Assembly (NCBI GenBank): GCA_030737835.1
Contig: JAUJYN010000036.1
Span: 1,178,001 to 1,242,000, forward strand
Source: Acorus gramineus
Lineage: Eukaryota > Streptophyta > Magnoliopsida > Acorales > Acoraceae
Reading direction: 5' to 3'
DNA: 64,000 nucleotides
The position numbers and the translations under genes were made by a program. Of this stretch, positions 48,523 through 61,500 are shown piece by piece. Below the pieces are notes generated by a model. It was not told the origin of the DNA and made no database searches. It saw only the letters and a list, made by a program, of their open reading frames with translations. The number at the start of each line of letters is the position of its first letter. Positions within the stretch are counted from its first letter, which is position 1.

Positions 48523-50731
48523 TGTCATGCCCCAAGGCGGCCGTCCCCGAGACGTGGCAATAATGGAATATCAGCTATCAATACCTGAGGTCAATAGAGA
48601 CTCCAACAACAACACACAAGGTGGCAAAGCAAGGATAATGATAACTGACTGAAAAGCGGAAGCATAATATATAAACAATGTCTGTAAACCAAAAACATTA
48701 TTACAGACTCGAATACACAATCAATGTCCGTTGAGAGCCAAGTCTAGACCAAATAAAATACAACATGCATACAAGGTATGGCCTACTTAATTCTGCATAA
48801 GTGGCCATTAATCATAAGCACACAAGGCATAACTTAAGCATGCGTTGGATATCACCAACTTAAAAGAAAGGGTCAAGCGCGATCTCGCGCACTAACAGGT
48901 ACATGCCAATATTCCAAACGAACCTGAGTCGAGTAGGAAATCGCATCTACTTACTCAGTTCGTTCAGAGGGAGAGGGCGAGAGAGATCATCATTTCATGA
49001 AGTTGGTCATAGCTTTGCCCCATTAGCATGGGCGCAACAACTACACCACGCCCTCGAGTCTTATCGCAAGGGAATATTAGTCAGGTGCCCGTTATTAACC
49101 CAGACTTATTCATGCTGGATATTCCAATTAATATGGTGGGAGTATTATTACAATACTACCTAAGGCATGCCATATACTATACATCCATACACATTACCAA
49201 AAATACATGCCCATACTAGAGGGGCTCATGCAACACAATCATTCATACATGAATACAATACATGTATATAAGCCTAGCATGCAAGATATCTACATATTAT
49301 AGCTTAAGCATGGCCATACTACTTATCTACACAAGTAATATAGCTAGGGAGCCCCATCGATGCGCGACGCGCGACTACGCGCGTCGAGCGCATCCCGAGG
49401 GGGGGGGGATTGGATCGAACCACTCACCGCAACCTAGGACCACGCGCATCCCATCCGACGAGATCTACAAGGTAAGGGCATCAAATTTGGTGAGTAACAA
49501 CACATTATAACACTTAAAAATTACTAGAAATGCCTAAGACTTAGACATGCACGCATATGGGCTCGCACGCATGCGAGCATGCGCGTACGCACGCATGCCC
49601 GAGTGCCCCAGCACCTACCCGAGACATTGGGCAGCCCCGCGCATGCCCCATCACGCGCACGCACGTGCACGCACGCGCGCACGCGGACTAGCACCCAGCC
49701 GTGGGCCCAGACCCGCCCAAGCAACCTACCCCGCGCGCGCGCACGCCCTGCGCGCACCTTGCTCGCTGCCAGCGTCCGCGCGCACCCGCGCGCGCCTACG
49801 CCTGCCAGTGCCCAGCACTCACCAACCCTCTTTTAACCCCTTTTAAGCCCTCCCCCAGACTTCTCACTCACCCTAAACCAATTACCTAACATGCATGACT
49901 TCCCTACCACCCCCTTAGCCATGAAAACCAAGAAAAGAAGGGGAAGAGCTCACCTTGGGAGGGGGAATGAAAGGGGGAGATTCAGGGGCCCTCGATGCAC
50001 CCGCGACCACCTCAACCACCACCACCACTACCACCACCTCCACAGCCCTCCTCAGCCTCCTTTGGCTGCAAAACAGGGGGGGGAAGGTCATGAAAAGGGA
50101 GCTAGAGAGAGGAGGATCAACAACAACAACAACAACAACACTCACACAACCTTCCTCCTTCACCTTCTCCTTCTCTTTGAGACATTAACACAAACACATG
50201 GGGGGGGGGATTGAAAGAGAGAAAGAGAGACCCAAGAGAGGTCCACGTGAGAGTGAGAGGGGAAGAGAGAGAGAGAGAGAGGCTTTTTCCACCATTTGGG
50301 GGGGGGGGGGTGATGAGAAGGGAAAAAGGGGGGGTGCACCTAAGCTAAACTCACCCACACACATTTAAAATATCCATAGTTTTCTTACTCTTTAAGCAAT
50401 AGGGGGGTGAGGTTACCCAAGGTCACCTTAACCACCAAAATATCCCAACACTATTCCTCCTAACAAACCAGAAACGACCGAAACCCGGATACGATTCGGA
50501 ACTGCATAATTTTTAAAATGTTACCAGAATTCGATGAAATTTTTATGAGTAGTACAAAATGGTACCAGGACTCATAATATGTAGTTAGATTTTTAATCGG
50601 AGTACTCAAACTCACGCAGATAGCTAAAAATCCAAAATTTTAGCGGCTCCGATCGAAAAATTAAAAAGGCCCTGAATGACCCAGAAGTGACCAAGGCTTA
50701 ACCGAAATGGCTCCAAATGACACAGGCATAA
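48523..50731 (-). mobile_element. Nested solo LTR, family B (alpha upstream end)
   Basis: On the minus strand it runs from about 50731 (TTATGCCTGTGTCATTTGG) to GGGGCATGACA at 48523. It sits inside the 5' LTR of the B element, between TAATATATAAAC and AATGTCTGTAAACC. No clean target duplication is visible. It carries a C/G-rich block at about 49550-49810 and a purine-rich upstream part with (GA)n and G runs near 50260-50310. Confidence 0.8.
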
Positions 50732-51740
50732 GACAATGTCTGTAAACCAAAAACATTATTACATACTCGAATACACAATCACTGTCCTGTGAGAGCCAAG
50801 TCTAGACCAAATAAAATACAACATGTGCCACATGCACGATTTACAATACATAAAATGACTCTAGGACTGCTGACAGCCTCTCACTCACCACCCGCCAGAA
50901 GAATGCTCCACGCCCTTAAGACCACGCAACAGGGAAGCTCCAGCTCCACGCCCAACACTGCCCCTGAAAAGAACAGTATGTGAGGGGTGAGCTACAAGTT
51001 CAGTGAGTGGCTGGAAATGAATCACTATACAACAGTTCAATACTAAAGCAACTTCCTTTCAAGGAAAACATGGGTGGAAACCCATGGATAACCGGGTCAC
51101 GCGGCGGCGCGACCAACCTCACCCTCACCCTCACTCCCGGAGGAAGACTCTTGGGACTTTTGGGGAGAGACCATACCGTTGGTCGAAGAGACGCGGAATT
51201 ACTGGTCCACACAACACTACTGAATCACCAACCTCACCCTCACTCCCGGAGGGAGACTCTTGGGTCTCTTGGGGAGAGACCATACCGTTGGTCGACGAGA
51301 CCCGGAATTACTGGTCTATACAACACTACTGGATCATCTACATCGAGATAACTGCCCAACGATGTCTTTAAACATCGATACGCAACCGGACCCAACAACT
51401 ATGGGAACGGACGAACAACGAATGGGTCACGCGGCGACGTGTCTTCACCTCATCCTCACCCTCACCCTCACCCTTTAGAGGTGACATAGGACTTTTGGAA
51501 GAGACTTAGACTGCTCTACACCCTTGGTCCACCGGTAGCCCTTTCCCCACATAGCTTCTACCTGGTATACTCCCACAATCAGTTTGCTTCCGAATGCATC
51601 GGTGGTACCTATGGATGGGAGCCCTCTGTCAGGATAGCTTTTCCAATGCCGGGGAGTTCCTACATCGGATCCAACGAAGGGGAGAACTATTTCACGCTTG
51701 CTATATCATTCGTTAGCCCTCTCCCGGGTAGCCTCTACCT

Positions 51741-51976
51741 GCCCCTCCTAATCATCTTCTTCTCCATCTCTCTCTATCACACAAACCTCTCATACCCTCT
51801 CTTTATTTCCACTTTTTGATCTAGTTAGAGTGGAAGAAAAGAAAAACCCTAGAAGAAGGAAAGGAAGGTGAGGACCCGATCTACCTTTCCATGGTCTTGG
51901 TTTTGTGTTTCCCTTTGTTTGACCTCCTCTCATGGCACCTTTTCTCCTCTGTTTTCAGCCACTCTTAGGCTGAGAA
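51741..51976 (+). mobile_element. Family A LTR fragment, plus strand, inside a family B LTR
   Basis: This stretch (CCATCTCTCTCTATCACAC, TACCTTTCCATGGTCTTGG, CTCTGTTTTCAGCCACTC) matches about 4400-4635 of the plus-strand A LTR. The sequence on both sides is minus-strand family B LTR. It does not have LTR ends, so it arrived by recombination or repair, not by ordinary insertion. Confidence 0.78.
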
Positions 51977-52748
51977 GGGCCACCTCAACCACCACCACCA
52001 CCACCACCACCTCTTCAGCCTCCTCAGCCCTCCCATGCAAATCAGGGGGGGAAAGATCATGCAAGGGAACTTGAGAGAGGGGAGATTAACAACAACAATA
52101 CATAAACCAACCTTCTCTTCTTCCTTCACCTCCTCCTTCTCTTCTTCTCTTTGAGTAATTAAATCAAACACTTGGTGGGGGTGGTTTGAAAGAGAAGGAG
52201 AACCAAGAAGTGTTAGACGTGGAAGTGAGAAGGGAAGAGAGAGAGAGAGAGATATTTTTTGCACACAAATATCTAAAAAGGATGGAAAAGACTAAGTCGC
52301 CCTTTGACTAGAAATTCTGCGCAAGCTTCACTGGAACAGCCATAACTTCCTCGATATAGCTCCGAATTGCACAATTCCAATTCCGTTGGAAAGCTAAGAA
52401 GATTATCTACAACTTTCATGTTCATGCCAAGATCAAATAATCTCTCCAGCTATTCCGAAATTAGAGCTAAACATAGAGCAGGGCTGCTGCCAGAATTTCC
52501 CTCCCCGGGGTATACTTGGAAAAATACCCATAACTTTTACTACAAGAATCCAGTTGATCTAATTCCACTTCTGTGTGAAAGCTAACTCAAAACTGGACAT
52601 CTAATCATAAAATCATATTAAAACCTCTTCATCTTAGATTTTAACAAAATCAAATCCAAATACCAAATCAGGAATACATAACTTCTAGGAAAACAATTAT
52701 GTACCCAAATTTTTCAAACAGAGCGCTCCAAATGACACAGGCACAACA

Positions 52749-52852
52749 GCTCTAATGGGGGAAATAAAGAAGAGGGAGTGAGTGACTTTTGTGTGTGAGT
52801 GAGAGAGGGAGAGAAGATGAAGAAGGAAGAAGAGGTGCACGTCCACATGAGG

Positions 52853-52889
<37 letters not shown>

Positions 52890-53281
52890 ACTTAGGGTTT
52901 TAGGGTTTTTGACTTTGAGTCAACCCAACCACACAAACAAACAAAACCAATTGACCAAGTCAACGGTCAAACTTGACTTGGTCAAAGTCATCTTTGACTT
53001 GGTCAAGTCTCCCTTTGACATTCCCGCTCGGTCAAAACCCGGATACGATTCGGAACTGCCAAATTCTGAACGTTACCGGAATTCGATGAAATTTTCGTGA
53101 GTGGTTTGAAATGGCACCAGGACACATAATGTGCAGTTAGATTTTCAATCGGAGTTCTCAAGCTCATGATGATAGCCAAAAGTCTAAAATTTTAGCGGTT
53201 CCGATCGAAAAAAAAAAAGTTAAAAAACTGCAAGAAATGTCCCAATGGTGACCAGAAGGCTAAAAGTGACACATATATAAC
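52749..53281 (-). mobile_element. Family A LTR fragment (upstream end), minus strand
   Basis: On the minus strand it starts TTATATATGTGTCACTTTTAGC at about 53281 and runs to CCCCATTAGAGC at 52749, where the family B element begins, as if that element had inserted into it. It includes the (CA)n run at about 52855-52890. The continuation of this LTR is not found on the far side of the B element; a neighbouring portion appears inverted at 51741-51976. Confidence 0.82.
52855..52890. repeat. (CA)n microsatellite
   Basis: A run of CA repeats with one CT interruption, the reverse of the GT tract at 4345-4382 in the same part of another family A LTR. Confidence 0.92.
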
Positions 53282-56082
53282 CTTTTTGTTCTACACCCTT
53301 CGTCATCTGGTAGCCCTCTTCTGAGTAGCCTCTACCTGGTATACTCCCATGATCAATACATCTTCCGAACGCATCGGTAGTACCTATAGGTGGGAGCCCT
53401 CTGTCAGGACAGCTTTAACGTCGGGTAGCTTCAACACGGATCCGAAGAAGGGGAGAACGATTCCACGCTCACAAAATCATCCGGTAGCCCTCTCCCGCGT
53501 AGCCTCTACATGTCGGCCTTCCACGATCGGTACATCAGCCAGATGTGTACCGCGATACGCATCAGTAGTACCTACAAGTGGTGGCACCCAAACAAGACAG
53601 CTTCGACGCTGGGGTGTTTCGACGCACGACGATGTCGGGAGGAAACACCCCACATTTGCAAAGCGAACCTTATGGGAAAGTCAACTACGCTCGATAATCA
53701 CATATCGATGATATCGAAAACTCTTGTACTCTCACACGGATGCGTCGCTCGGACACGAGGGCTTACCTTTGCTCTCACACAGAAATAAGCCCAAGGCACA
53801 TAACCCAACATGCGGTTCATACAAACGCTTAGCACGGGTAGGCCTAGCTTAATGCCATAACTACCGGCTTAACAAAACCGATAAGATAATGAATTCTCCT
53901 GAATTCCAAATGAGCGCATCACTCGGATGCACGGGGGCGATTACATCGCTAGCGCTCTAACTAATAAGGTACAACCCGACAACGGGTCATACCCACCCGT
54001 ATTTCAGATAGGCCTAATCAGTTTTAACATGTGCATATATATCCAGGAGAATTATATCTTAGTTATGTACATGAACTACATGCACGATAACATATCAAAT
54101 AATTATAGGGATATTCCCTAACATGGATAAACAATATACATACCATGCATGGGCTAAATAATATGCATACAAGCATACAAGCATAACTCATGTAAGCATA
54201 CAAGCATTCAAGCATATACCCTAAAATGCGTTGGATATCACCAACTTAAAAGGGAAGGGTCAAGCGCGATCTCGCGCACTAACAGGTTCATGCTGATATT
54301 TCCAAACAAACCCGAGTCGAGTAGGAAATCGCATCTACTTACTCAGTTCCCGCAAAGAGGGAGGGCGAGAGAGAGGGAAAGTCTCATCCTCTTCGGAAGC
54401 TAGTCATAGCTTTGCCCCAACAAGATGGATGCAATAACCATACCATGTACTCCAGTCTTATGACCAGGGAATATTAAGTATGCACCTGGTTATTAACCTA
54501 TGCTTAATCATGCTGGATATTCCAATTAATATGGTAGTATTACTCATAGGGACTATCTAAGGCATGCTTATTCTATACATTCATGAAAACACACATCACA
54601 CATGCCCATACATGAAGGGCGCACGCATACATAATAATTCACACATGAATATGATACATAGGCAAGTATATGGTAGAAAAGGAGGTTCTATGCAATATAC
54701 GAGCTATACAAGCCTAGCATTCAAATATCTATCATATTTAGGGTGCAAAGAAGCCCCATGGATGCGCGATGCACGACTACGTGCATCGAGCGCATCCCGA
54801 AGGGTTGGATCGAATCACTCACCAATACCCGGATCACCACGCTTCAGGTCTACGAGATCTGCAAAACACAATCAATGATCCACAATTATAAAATGGAACC
54901 TCCTAACACACATATAAGCCTACTTCATGAAGATCCTTACTCCTGATACTTCAACAACATGCATAACAACTCCTTGACACACAATCGAGCAAAACTGCCA
55001 AACCTGCTGCAACCAGCCGTACTATTTGATCTCCACAGCACCAAATACACATCCAAAAATTATGAAATAAATCATACCCATCCTCTGATATGCTGGGATC
55101 ATAATTCATGAAGACATTAGAACATAATTGTTCCTATACAAGCAAGAAATAAATTACTTCCAGAAGCAGGTAAATTCCTACACGAATCTGGACAGACAAT
55201 GTAAAATAGGTTCTAACTTACAACACAGATATCATAATCACCCCAAATTTTCATATATAACATCTAGACACATAGATGATTAAATCATATGAAGACATAA
55301 TCCTAAAAATATGCCTCTAAATACTAGATTCAGTGAGATCTTTAGGAGACAGAGATCTGTCTTACCAAAAGAGAGGGAGGGAAATGGGGAGATCTGTCGA
55401 CACACCCACGACCACCTCAGCCACCACAACCACTACCACAACCTCATCCACCACTCCAGCAGCCCTTCCTTGGGTGAAAACAGGGGGGAAGGCCTGAGAG
55501 GGAGCTAATGAGAAGAGAAACAACAACAACTACAACAAGAACAACACACACACTCACCCTTTTTCACTCTCTCTAGTGCTTCTTCTTCTTCTTTTCCTCC
55601 TTTAACAACACACACACACACACACAAAAACAGAGAGGGAGAGGGAGACGAGAGTGAGAGAGACTGAGAGAGTGAGAGATTTTTCTCACTTGGGGGGGCG
55701 GGGTGATGAGAAGGAAAGAAAAAGGGGATGAACTTAAGCTTTTTCTCACCCTCTAACACCCAAAATAACCAAAGGGTTGCTTAACCATTAAGCAAGGGGG
55801 GTGAGGTTACCTAAGGTCACCATATTCACCAAAATATCTAACACTATTCGACCAACCAAAACCAGGAACTCTCAAAATACGGATACGGTTCAGAACTGCA
55901 TTTTTTCAAAACATTATCGGAATTTGATGAAATTTTTATTGGTAGTACTAAAACGGTACCAGGACCATAATATGTAGTTAGATTTTCAATCAGAGCACTC
56001 TAACTCCCGCAGGTGACTAAAAGCCAAAATTTAACGACTCCAATCGAAAAAAAAATTAAGGCTCCAAATGACACAGGCATAA
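53282..56082 (-). mobile_element. Family B LTR, partial (alpha upstream end)
   Basis: On the minus strand it starts TGTTATGCCTGTGTCATTTGG at about 56082 and continues to about 53282, where the family A fragment begins, so its 3' end is missing. It has the G-rich-to-middle order of other B LTRs but only traces of the C/G-rich block. The right side abuts a TRIM, so it probably inserted into or beside it. Confidence 0.82.
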
Positions 56083-56645
56083 CATCACCAACACCCACCA
56101 TCGCATAATGGACAGGCTATGATACCAATTGTAACGCCCTAGACTTACACAGTAAGAAATTGTCCGCTTTGCTCCTAATGAGCTCACGGCTTTAAAACGC
56201 GTCTTGGTGTGTAAAATTTGTGCTCACATATAAGCACAGACTATCTCCTCCCATTAGGCGATGTGGGACTAAACACCAAACCCTCACCCAATCCATGGGC
56301 CTCTTGGGACTGTTGGGCTTCCCCTCAACTAGCCGGGCGTCACAATCACCCCCTCTAATGGGCCACATGTCCTCGCGTGGGGCCACACCCACCATCGTGA
56401 AATGGAGAGGCTCTGATACCAATTGTAACACCCCAGGCTTATACAGCAAGAAATTGTCCGCTTTGCCCCTAAATGGGCTCACGGGTTTAAAACGCGTCTT
56501 GGTGTGTAAGAGCTGTGCTCACATATAAGCACAGACTATCTCCTCCCATTAGGCGATGTGGGACTAAACACCAAACCCTCACCCTCACCCAATCCATGGG
56601 CCTCTTGAGACTGTTGGGCTTCCCCTCAACGGGCTGGGCATCACA
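56083..56645 (-). mobile_element. TRIM (terminal-repeat retrotransposon in miniature), tandem form
   Basis: Two direct repeats of about 215-222 bp (56130-56344 and 56424-56645) share GTAACRCCC, AAGAAATTGTCCGCTTTG, TTTAAAACGCGTCTTGGTG, GATGTGGGACTAAACACC and GGGCRTCACA. Between them lies a 79-bp internal part with the primer site in reverse (GGCTCTGATACCAAT). A further internal part with GCTATGATACCAAT lies left of the first repeat (56083-56129). So on the minus strand it reads LTR-internal-LTR-internal, with no coding region. The GTCCGCTTTG and AAAACGCGTC strings are typical of an ancient plant TRIM group. It needs proteins from other elements to move. Confidence 0.85.
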
Positions 56646-57598
56646 ATATCCTTCTCAGATGCTGAGAAGTTCCCTTTCCTTTCCTTTCCCCCAACTAGTC
56701 AAGGATTTCATGTGTCGATTTAAGCTTCATCCGACACAATGTTCTCCCTGCTGAGGGTCTTGATGTGCGTTGTCACCATCAATCGTTCGCTGCACCTCGA
56801 TCTCGAAGTAGACGACATCTACCATCTGTATGATATGAGGAAAGCAGAGCATGCTTTCTACCTTCGGGACAGAAAAGACATGATTCCTCTTGTGGAGAAG
56901 CTTCCTTCCTCTGACAGTGGGTGGAGAGAGGAGTCTCTCGTGCATCTGACCGATCCTTGGGAATTTTCAAACCCCGGACCGCATGATCGGCTGAAGGTGC
57001 CTCGTTGTCTTCGGCCGATGAAATTGGGTAAGCATAAAAGCAATTGTCATTTTAAACATTTCCCTTCTTCATCATGGCTAAATGAATTTCTTCTTTTCTT
57101 GTCAGATGACTCAGAGTGAGAGTCCCCAGATCCTTCGATGGTGAAGTTCGATCAAATCGCTCGTGCCCAAGAACTGGAGGAAAAGGATTTTCGCAAAATC
57201 CTTAACCTCCCTGCCCCAAGGACCGCTGGTTCTTTTTCGGTGGCTGCTGGTACATCGTCGAAGATAAGAACACCTTTTGCTCCTTCTCCTATTATAAACG
57301 AGGAGATAGCCGGTCAGTTCGCTGCCCTTAAAGCCAAGTTTGCCTCCGTTTCAAAGAAGAGGCCCAGATTGCCACTTCCCTCAAAATGCATGTCCAAAGT
57401 TTCTCATCCAGCAAGGAGGTTGATACGGGAAGAGGGCAGCTATCTCACCTGGCATACATTTGACTTCTCCTTGTGGGGGACCAAGCGAATCTGCCCGCAA
57501 GCACTGCTGGTGATCGAGGTCTGTTCCGGCTTCTGTTAGAAAGGGATGTCTACCAAGTCCTACCGTTAGCTCATTGCTAGATGCGGTAGTGGTTCCCT
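56646..57598 (+). pseudogene. Exons of a TE-type plant protein, resembling the 'putative gypsy type transposon' domain (PF04195)
   Basis: A first exon (about 56680-57027) encodes FPFPQLVKDF, then VDDIYHLYDMRKAEHAFYL, then SSDSGWREE and DPWEF, the pattern of the PF04195-type N-terminal domain in plant transposon ORFs. An intron of about 78 bp follows (GTAAGC at about 57028 to TTGTCAG at 57105), and then a second exon (to about 57538) with a lysine-rich KKRPRLPLP stretch. The function of these proteins is unknown. It lies between the TRIM and the B LTR at 57599. The fragment is partial and broken (at least two breaks), so I treat it as a fossil. The family call is from memory of its motifs. Confidence 0.5.
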
Positions 57599-58548
57599 TG
57601 TTGTGCCTGTGTCATTTGGAATCATTTGGTTGTGCTGGTGTCATTTGGAGCCTTCTTTTTTTCGATCGGAGTTGCTAAAATTTTAGTTTTTAGCTATCTG
57701 CGGGAGTTGGAGTACTCTGATTGGAAATCTAACTGCATATTCTGGTTCTTGGTACCGTTTTGTACTACCTATAAAAATTTCATCGAATTCCGATAATGTT
57801 TTAGAAAAATATACAGTTCCGAATCGCATCCGGGTTTGGTCGTTTCAGGATTGGGAGATGGGATTTATTTTACAAGTCTAAATGGGGGCCTTGACTAAGT
57901 CTGGTTTTTTTTTGTTTTGTTGTGCGGTAGGGTTGACTAAATCAACCCCCACCAACTCACTTTTTAGCTATTAAAAGCACCCCCCCCCAAGTGAGTATGT
58001 CTCTCTCTCTTCCCCTCTCAAACACATCTCGGATCACTCTCTCCCTCTCTCATTTTCTTACTATGTGCCTCTCCATATGGTGTATTTGGTGGAGCAAGTG
58101 TAGGAGGGAGGGCTTGGAAGTGAAAAGAAAAGGTAGGAAGGGTGAGTTTGTGTGTTTGATGTTGTTTACCTCTCTTTCTCTTCCTCTAGCTCTCATATCC
58201 TTTCTCTTGCACCCTCCTCCTCTCTTTGTGTTTCAGCCATGAAGAAAGTGTGCTTTGAAGAAGTGAAGGAGATGGTGGTGATGGTGGTGAAGTGGTGGTG
58301 GTGTGTGTGTGGTGTGATTGTGAGCCCCCAACACCTTCCCTTCCCTTCCCCCTCTCTTGGTAAGTCTTTCCCTATTATTTTTGGTTTTGTGCACATGTGG
58401 GTGTTGTTGGGAAAGTGCTGTTATGTGTAATTGCTGTTGCATATAAAGTGTTTGTGTTTATGCATGGATGGTGATGGTTTTGTGTTGTAGTAAGGTAGAT
58501 TTATGTCTTCTTAAGATCTTTGTGTAACTAATACCTAGAGACATATTT

Positions 58549-61500
58549 TGTTATGCCTGTGTCATTTGGAGCCTTATTTTTTTTCGATTGGGGTCGCTAA
58601 AATTTTAGTTTTTAGCTACCTGCGGGAGTTGGAGTGCTTTGATTGAAAATCTAACTACATATTATGGGTCCTGGTATCGTTTTGTACTACCCATAAAAAA
58701 TTCATCGAATTCTAGTAACGTTTTGAAAAATATGCAGTTCCGAACCGTATTCGGGTTTGGTGGGTGGCATAGTGTCAAGATATTTTGGTGAATGTGGTGA
58801 CCTTTGGTAACCTCACCTCCCCCTTGCTTAATAGTTAAGAAACCTTTGGTTTTTTTGAGTGTTAGAGGGTGAGATTAGGTTATGTTTACCTCCCTCTTTT
58901 TCCATTGCACTCACCCCCCCCCCCCAAAGAGAACTTTGGGGCTCACACTCACTTCCTCTCTCTCGACCTCCTCTCCCTCTCCATCTCTCTTTCTCTACAT
59001 TTTTGTTATTTGTTCAAGAAGGAGAAGGCGAAGAAAATGGTGAATGAAGAAGGGTGCAAAGTAAGGTTTATGTGTGTTCTTATGTTGTTGTGGTTGTTGT
59101 TGATTCCCTTTTCTCTAGCTCCCTCTCATGCCCTCCCCCCCCCTGTTTTCAGCCAAGAAAGGCTTGAGGATATGCTGATGAGGTGGTCGTAGTGGTGGTG
59201 GTGGTTGAGGTGGTCGTGAGTGTGTCGAGAGCCCCGCATCTCTCCATTTCCCTCCCCCTCTTTCGGTATGGCAGATCTTTGTCTTCTAAAGATCTCTGTG
59301 AAACTAGTATTTAGAAGCATATTTTTGGGATTGTGTCCGAATGTGATATGATCCTTCATGTGTCTACATTTTATATATGAAATTTGGTGTCAATATGATA
59401 TTTGTGTTGTAATTTATGACCTGTTTTGCATGGACTGTCCAGATTCACAAGGAATTAACCTGCTTCTAGAAATATTTTATTTCGGGCTTGTAGAGGAAAA
59501 TTTAGGTTATGATGTCTTCACGGATCATGATCCCAACATGTCAGAGAATGTGTATGATTTATTTTATAATTTTGGGATGTGTATTTGGTGCTGTGGAGAT
59601 CCAATAGTAGGGCTGGTTGCAGCAGGTCTAGCAGTTTTGCTCGATTGTGTGTCAAGGAGTTGTTATGCATGTTGTGGAAACTATCAGGAGTTAGGTAGTA
59701 TTTGTTTGAAGTACTCACCCCTTTTGATGTCCTTGCCTTGCAGATCTCGTCGGTTGGATGCGCAATGACCCGGGTATCAGTGAGTGGTTTGATCCATCCC
59801 TTCGGGAAGCGTTGGATGCACGTAGTCGTGCGTCACGCATCTGTTGAGCACCCTAACTATACTACTTATTTAGATAAGTAGTGTGGTCATGTCTGACCCA
59901 TAATATGCTAGCTATTTGCATGCTAGGTTATTATAGCTCGTATATTGCGTAGAGCCCTCTTATTCTACCTTATACTGGCCTATGTATAGTATTTATGTGT
60001 GAATGATCATGGTTGCATGTATCGTGTGTGTTTATATGGGTGTATAGAATATGGCATGACTTAGGTAATCCCTTCTAGTAATACTACCCTATTATTAAGA
60101 ATATCCAGCATGATTAAGCTTGGGTTAATAAACAGGCACATGCCTAATATTCCCTTGCAATAAGACTTGAGGGCATGGTGTAGTTGTTGCGCCCATGCTA
60201 ATGGGGCAAAGCTATGACCAACTTCTAGAGATGATGAGCTCTCTCTCGCCCTCTCTCTTTGTGCGAGCTGAGTAAGTAGATGTGGTTCCTACTTGACTCA
60301 GGTTCGTTTGGGAATATTGGAGAGCACCTGTTAATGCGCGAGATCACGCTTGACCCTTCCCTTTTAAGTTGGTGATATTCAACGCATGTTAGAGTATACT
60401 TGTATGCTTGTATGACTAATGGCCTTGTATGCATGTTTAATTAGGCCATACCATGCATGCATGATATGTTGTTTATGCTTTTATCCATGTAAGGGATTAT
60501 TCCCATGATTAGTTATTTTATCGTGCATGTGGTTTATGTACATAACTACGGTAGAATTCTCCTATTATGTTATGCGCATGTTAGACTAATTGTGCCTACC
60601 CGTGCTAGGCGTGGGTATGATTCTTAGTCGGGTAGTACCTTATTAGTTAGAGCGCAAGCGATGTAATCGCCCTTGCATCCGTGTGATGCACTCATATGGA
60701 ATTCAGGAGAATTCATTATTGCATCGGTTTTGTTAAATCGGTGGCCATGGCATTAAGTTAGGCCTATCCATGCCAGGCGCGTGTATGAACCGCCTGTTGG
60801 GTTATATGCCTTTGGTTTATTTATGTGCCATAGCAGAGGTAACTCCTCGCGTCCGAGCGACGCATCAGTGTGGGAGTTCAAGAGTATTCGATATCATCGG
60901 TATGTGATTATCAAGAGTAGTTGACTTTTCCATTGGGTTCGCTTTGCGAACATTGAGTATTTCCTCCCCATATCATCTGTGTTGAAGCGGCCCGGGTTGT
61001 AGCTGTCCTGATAGAGGGCCCCCACCTATAGGTACTATTGATGCATGTGGCAAAATGAACTGATCATGGGAGTATACCGGGTAGAGGCTACCCAGGAGAG
61101 GGCTAACGAATGATATTGTGAGCGTGGAATCGTTCTCCCCTTCATCGGATACGCGTTGAAGCTGCCCGACGTTGAAGCTGTCTTGATAGAGGGCTCCCAC
61201 TTGTGGGTACTACCGATGCATTTGACAGATGTACTGATCATCGGAGTATACCAGGTAGAGGCTACTCAGGAGAGGGCTACCAGATGACGAAGGGTGTAGA
61301 GCAAAAGGATTTATCCCAAAAGTCCCCAGGGTCACCCCTCTGGGGGCTAGGGTGAGGATGAGTTGGGAGTCACGTGGTCATGTGACTCTTATACCCATCG
61401 AGTATACTCTGGGTATAATATGCCTAATGCTTGAGGTATCGTAGTGTATCTCTACCTCGTAGTTGTTAGACTCATCGTATCTTGTTATCTAGTAAACACC

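Larger units (their letters stand above)
40048..52748 (-). mobile_element. Old family B Tekay-like Ty3/gypsy element, badly broken
   Basis: On the minus strand: 5' LTR 48369-52748 (beta upstream end), primer site about 48351-48365 (TGGTATCAGAGCC), internal region 41653-48368, purine tract at 41653-41668, and a partial 3' LTR 40048-41652. Two B LTRs have inserted, at 43664-47632 (internal region) and 48523-50731 (5' LTR), and a plus-strand piece of family A LTR sits at 51741-51976. Recognisable coding parts are few and heavily altered, with well over ten breaks. It is much older than A2. Its left edge is cut at the A2 LTR. Confidence 0.83.
48369..52748 (-). mobile_element. 5' LTR of the family B element, interrupted
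   Basis: It starts TGTTGTGCCTGTGTCATTTGG at 52748 (minus strand, beta end) and ends GGGGTGTGACA at 48369 beside the primer site. It is interrupted by a B LTR (48523-50731), after which ATGTCTGTAAACC resumes. A plus-strand family A LTR piece (51741-51976) replaces its middle. G-rich cassettes remain at about 51110-51490. Confidence 0.82.
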
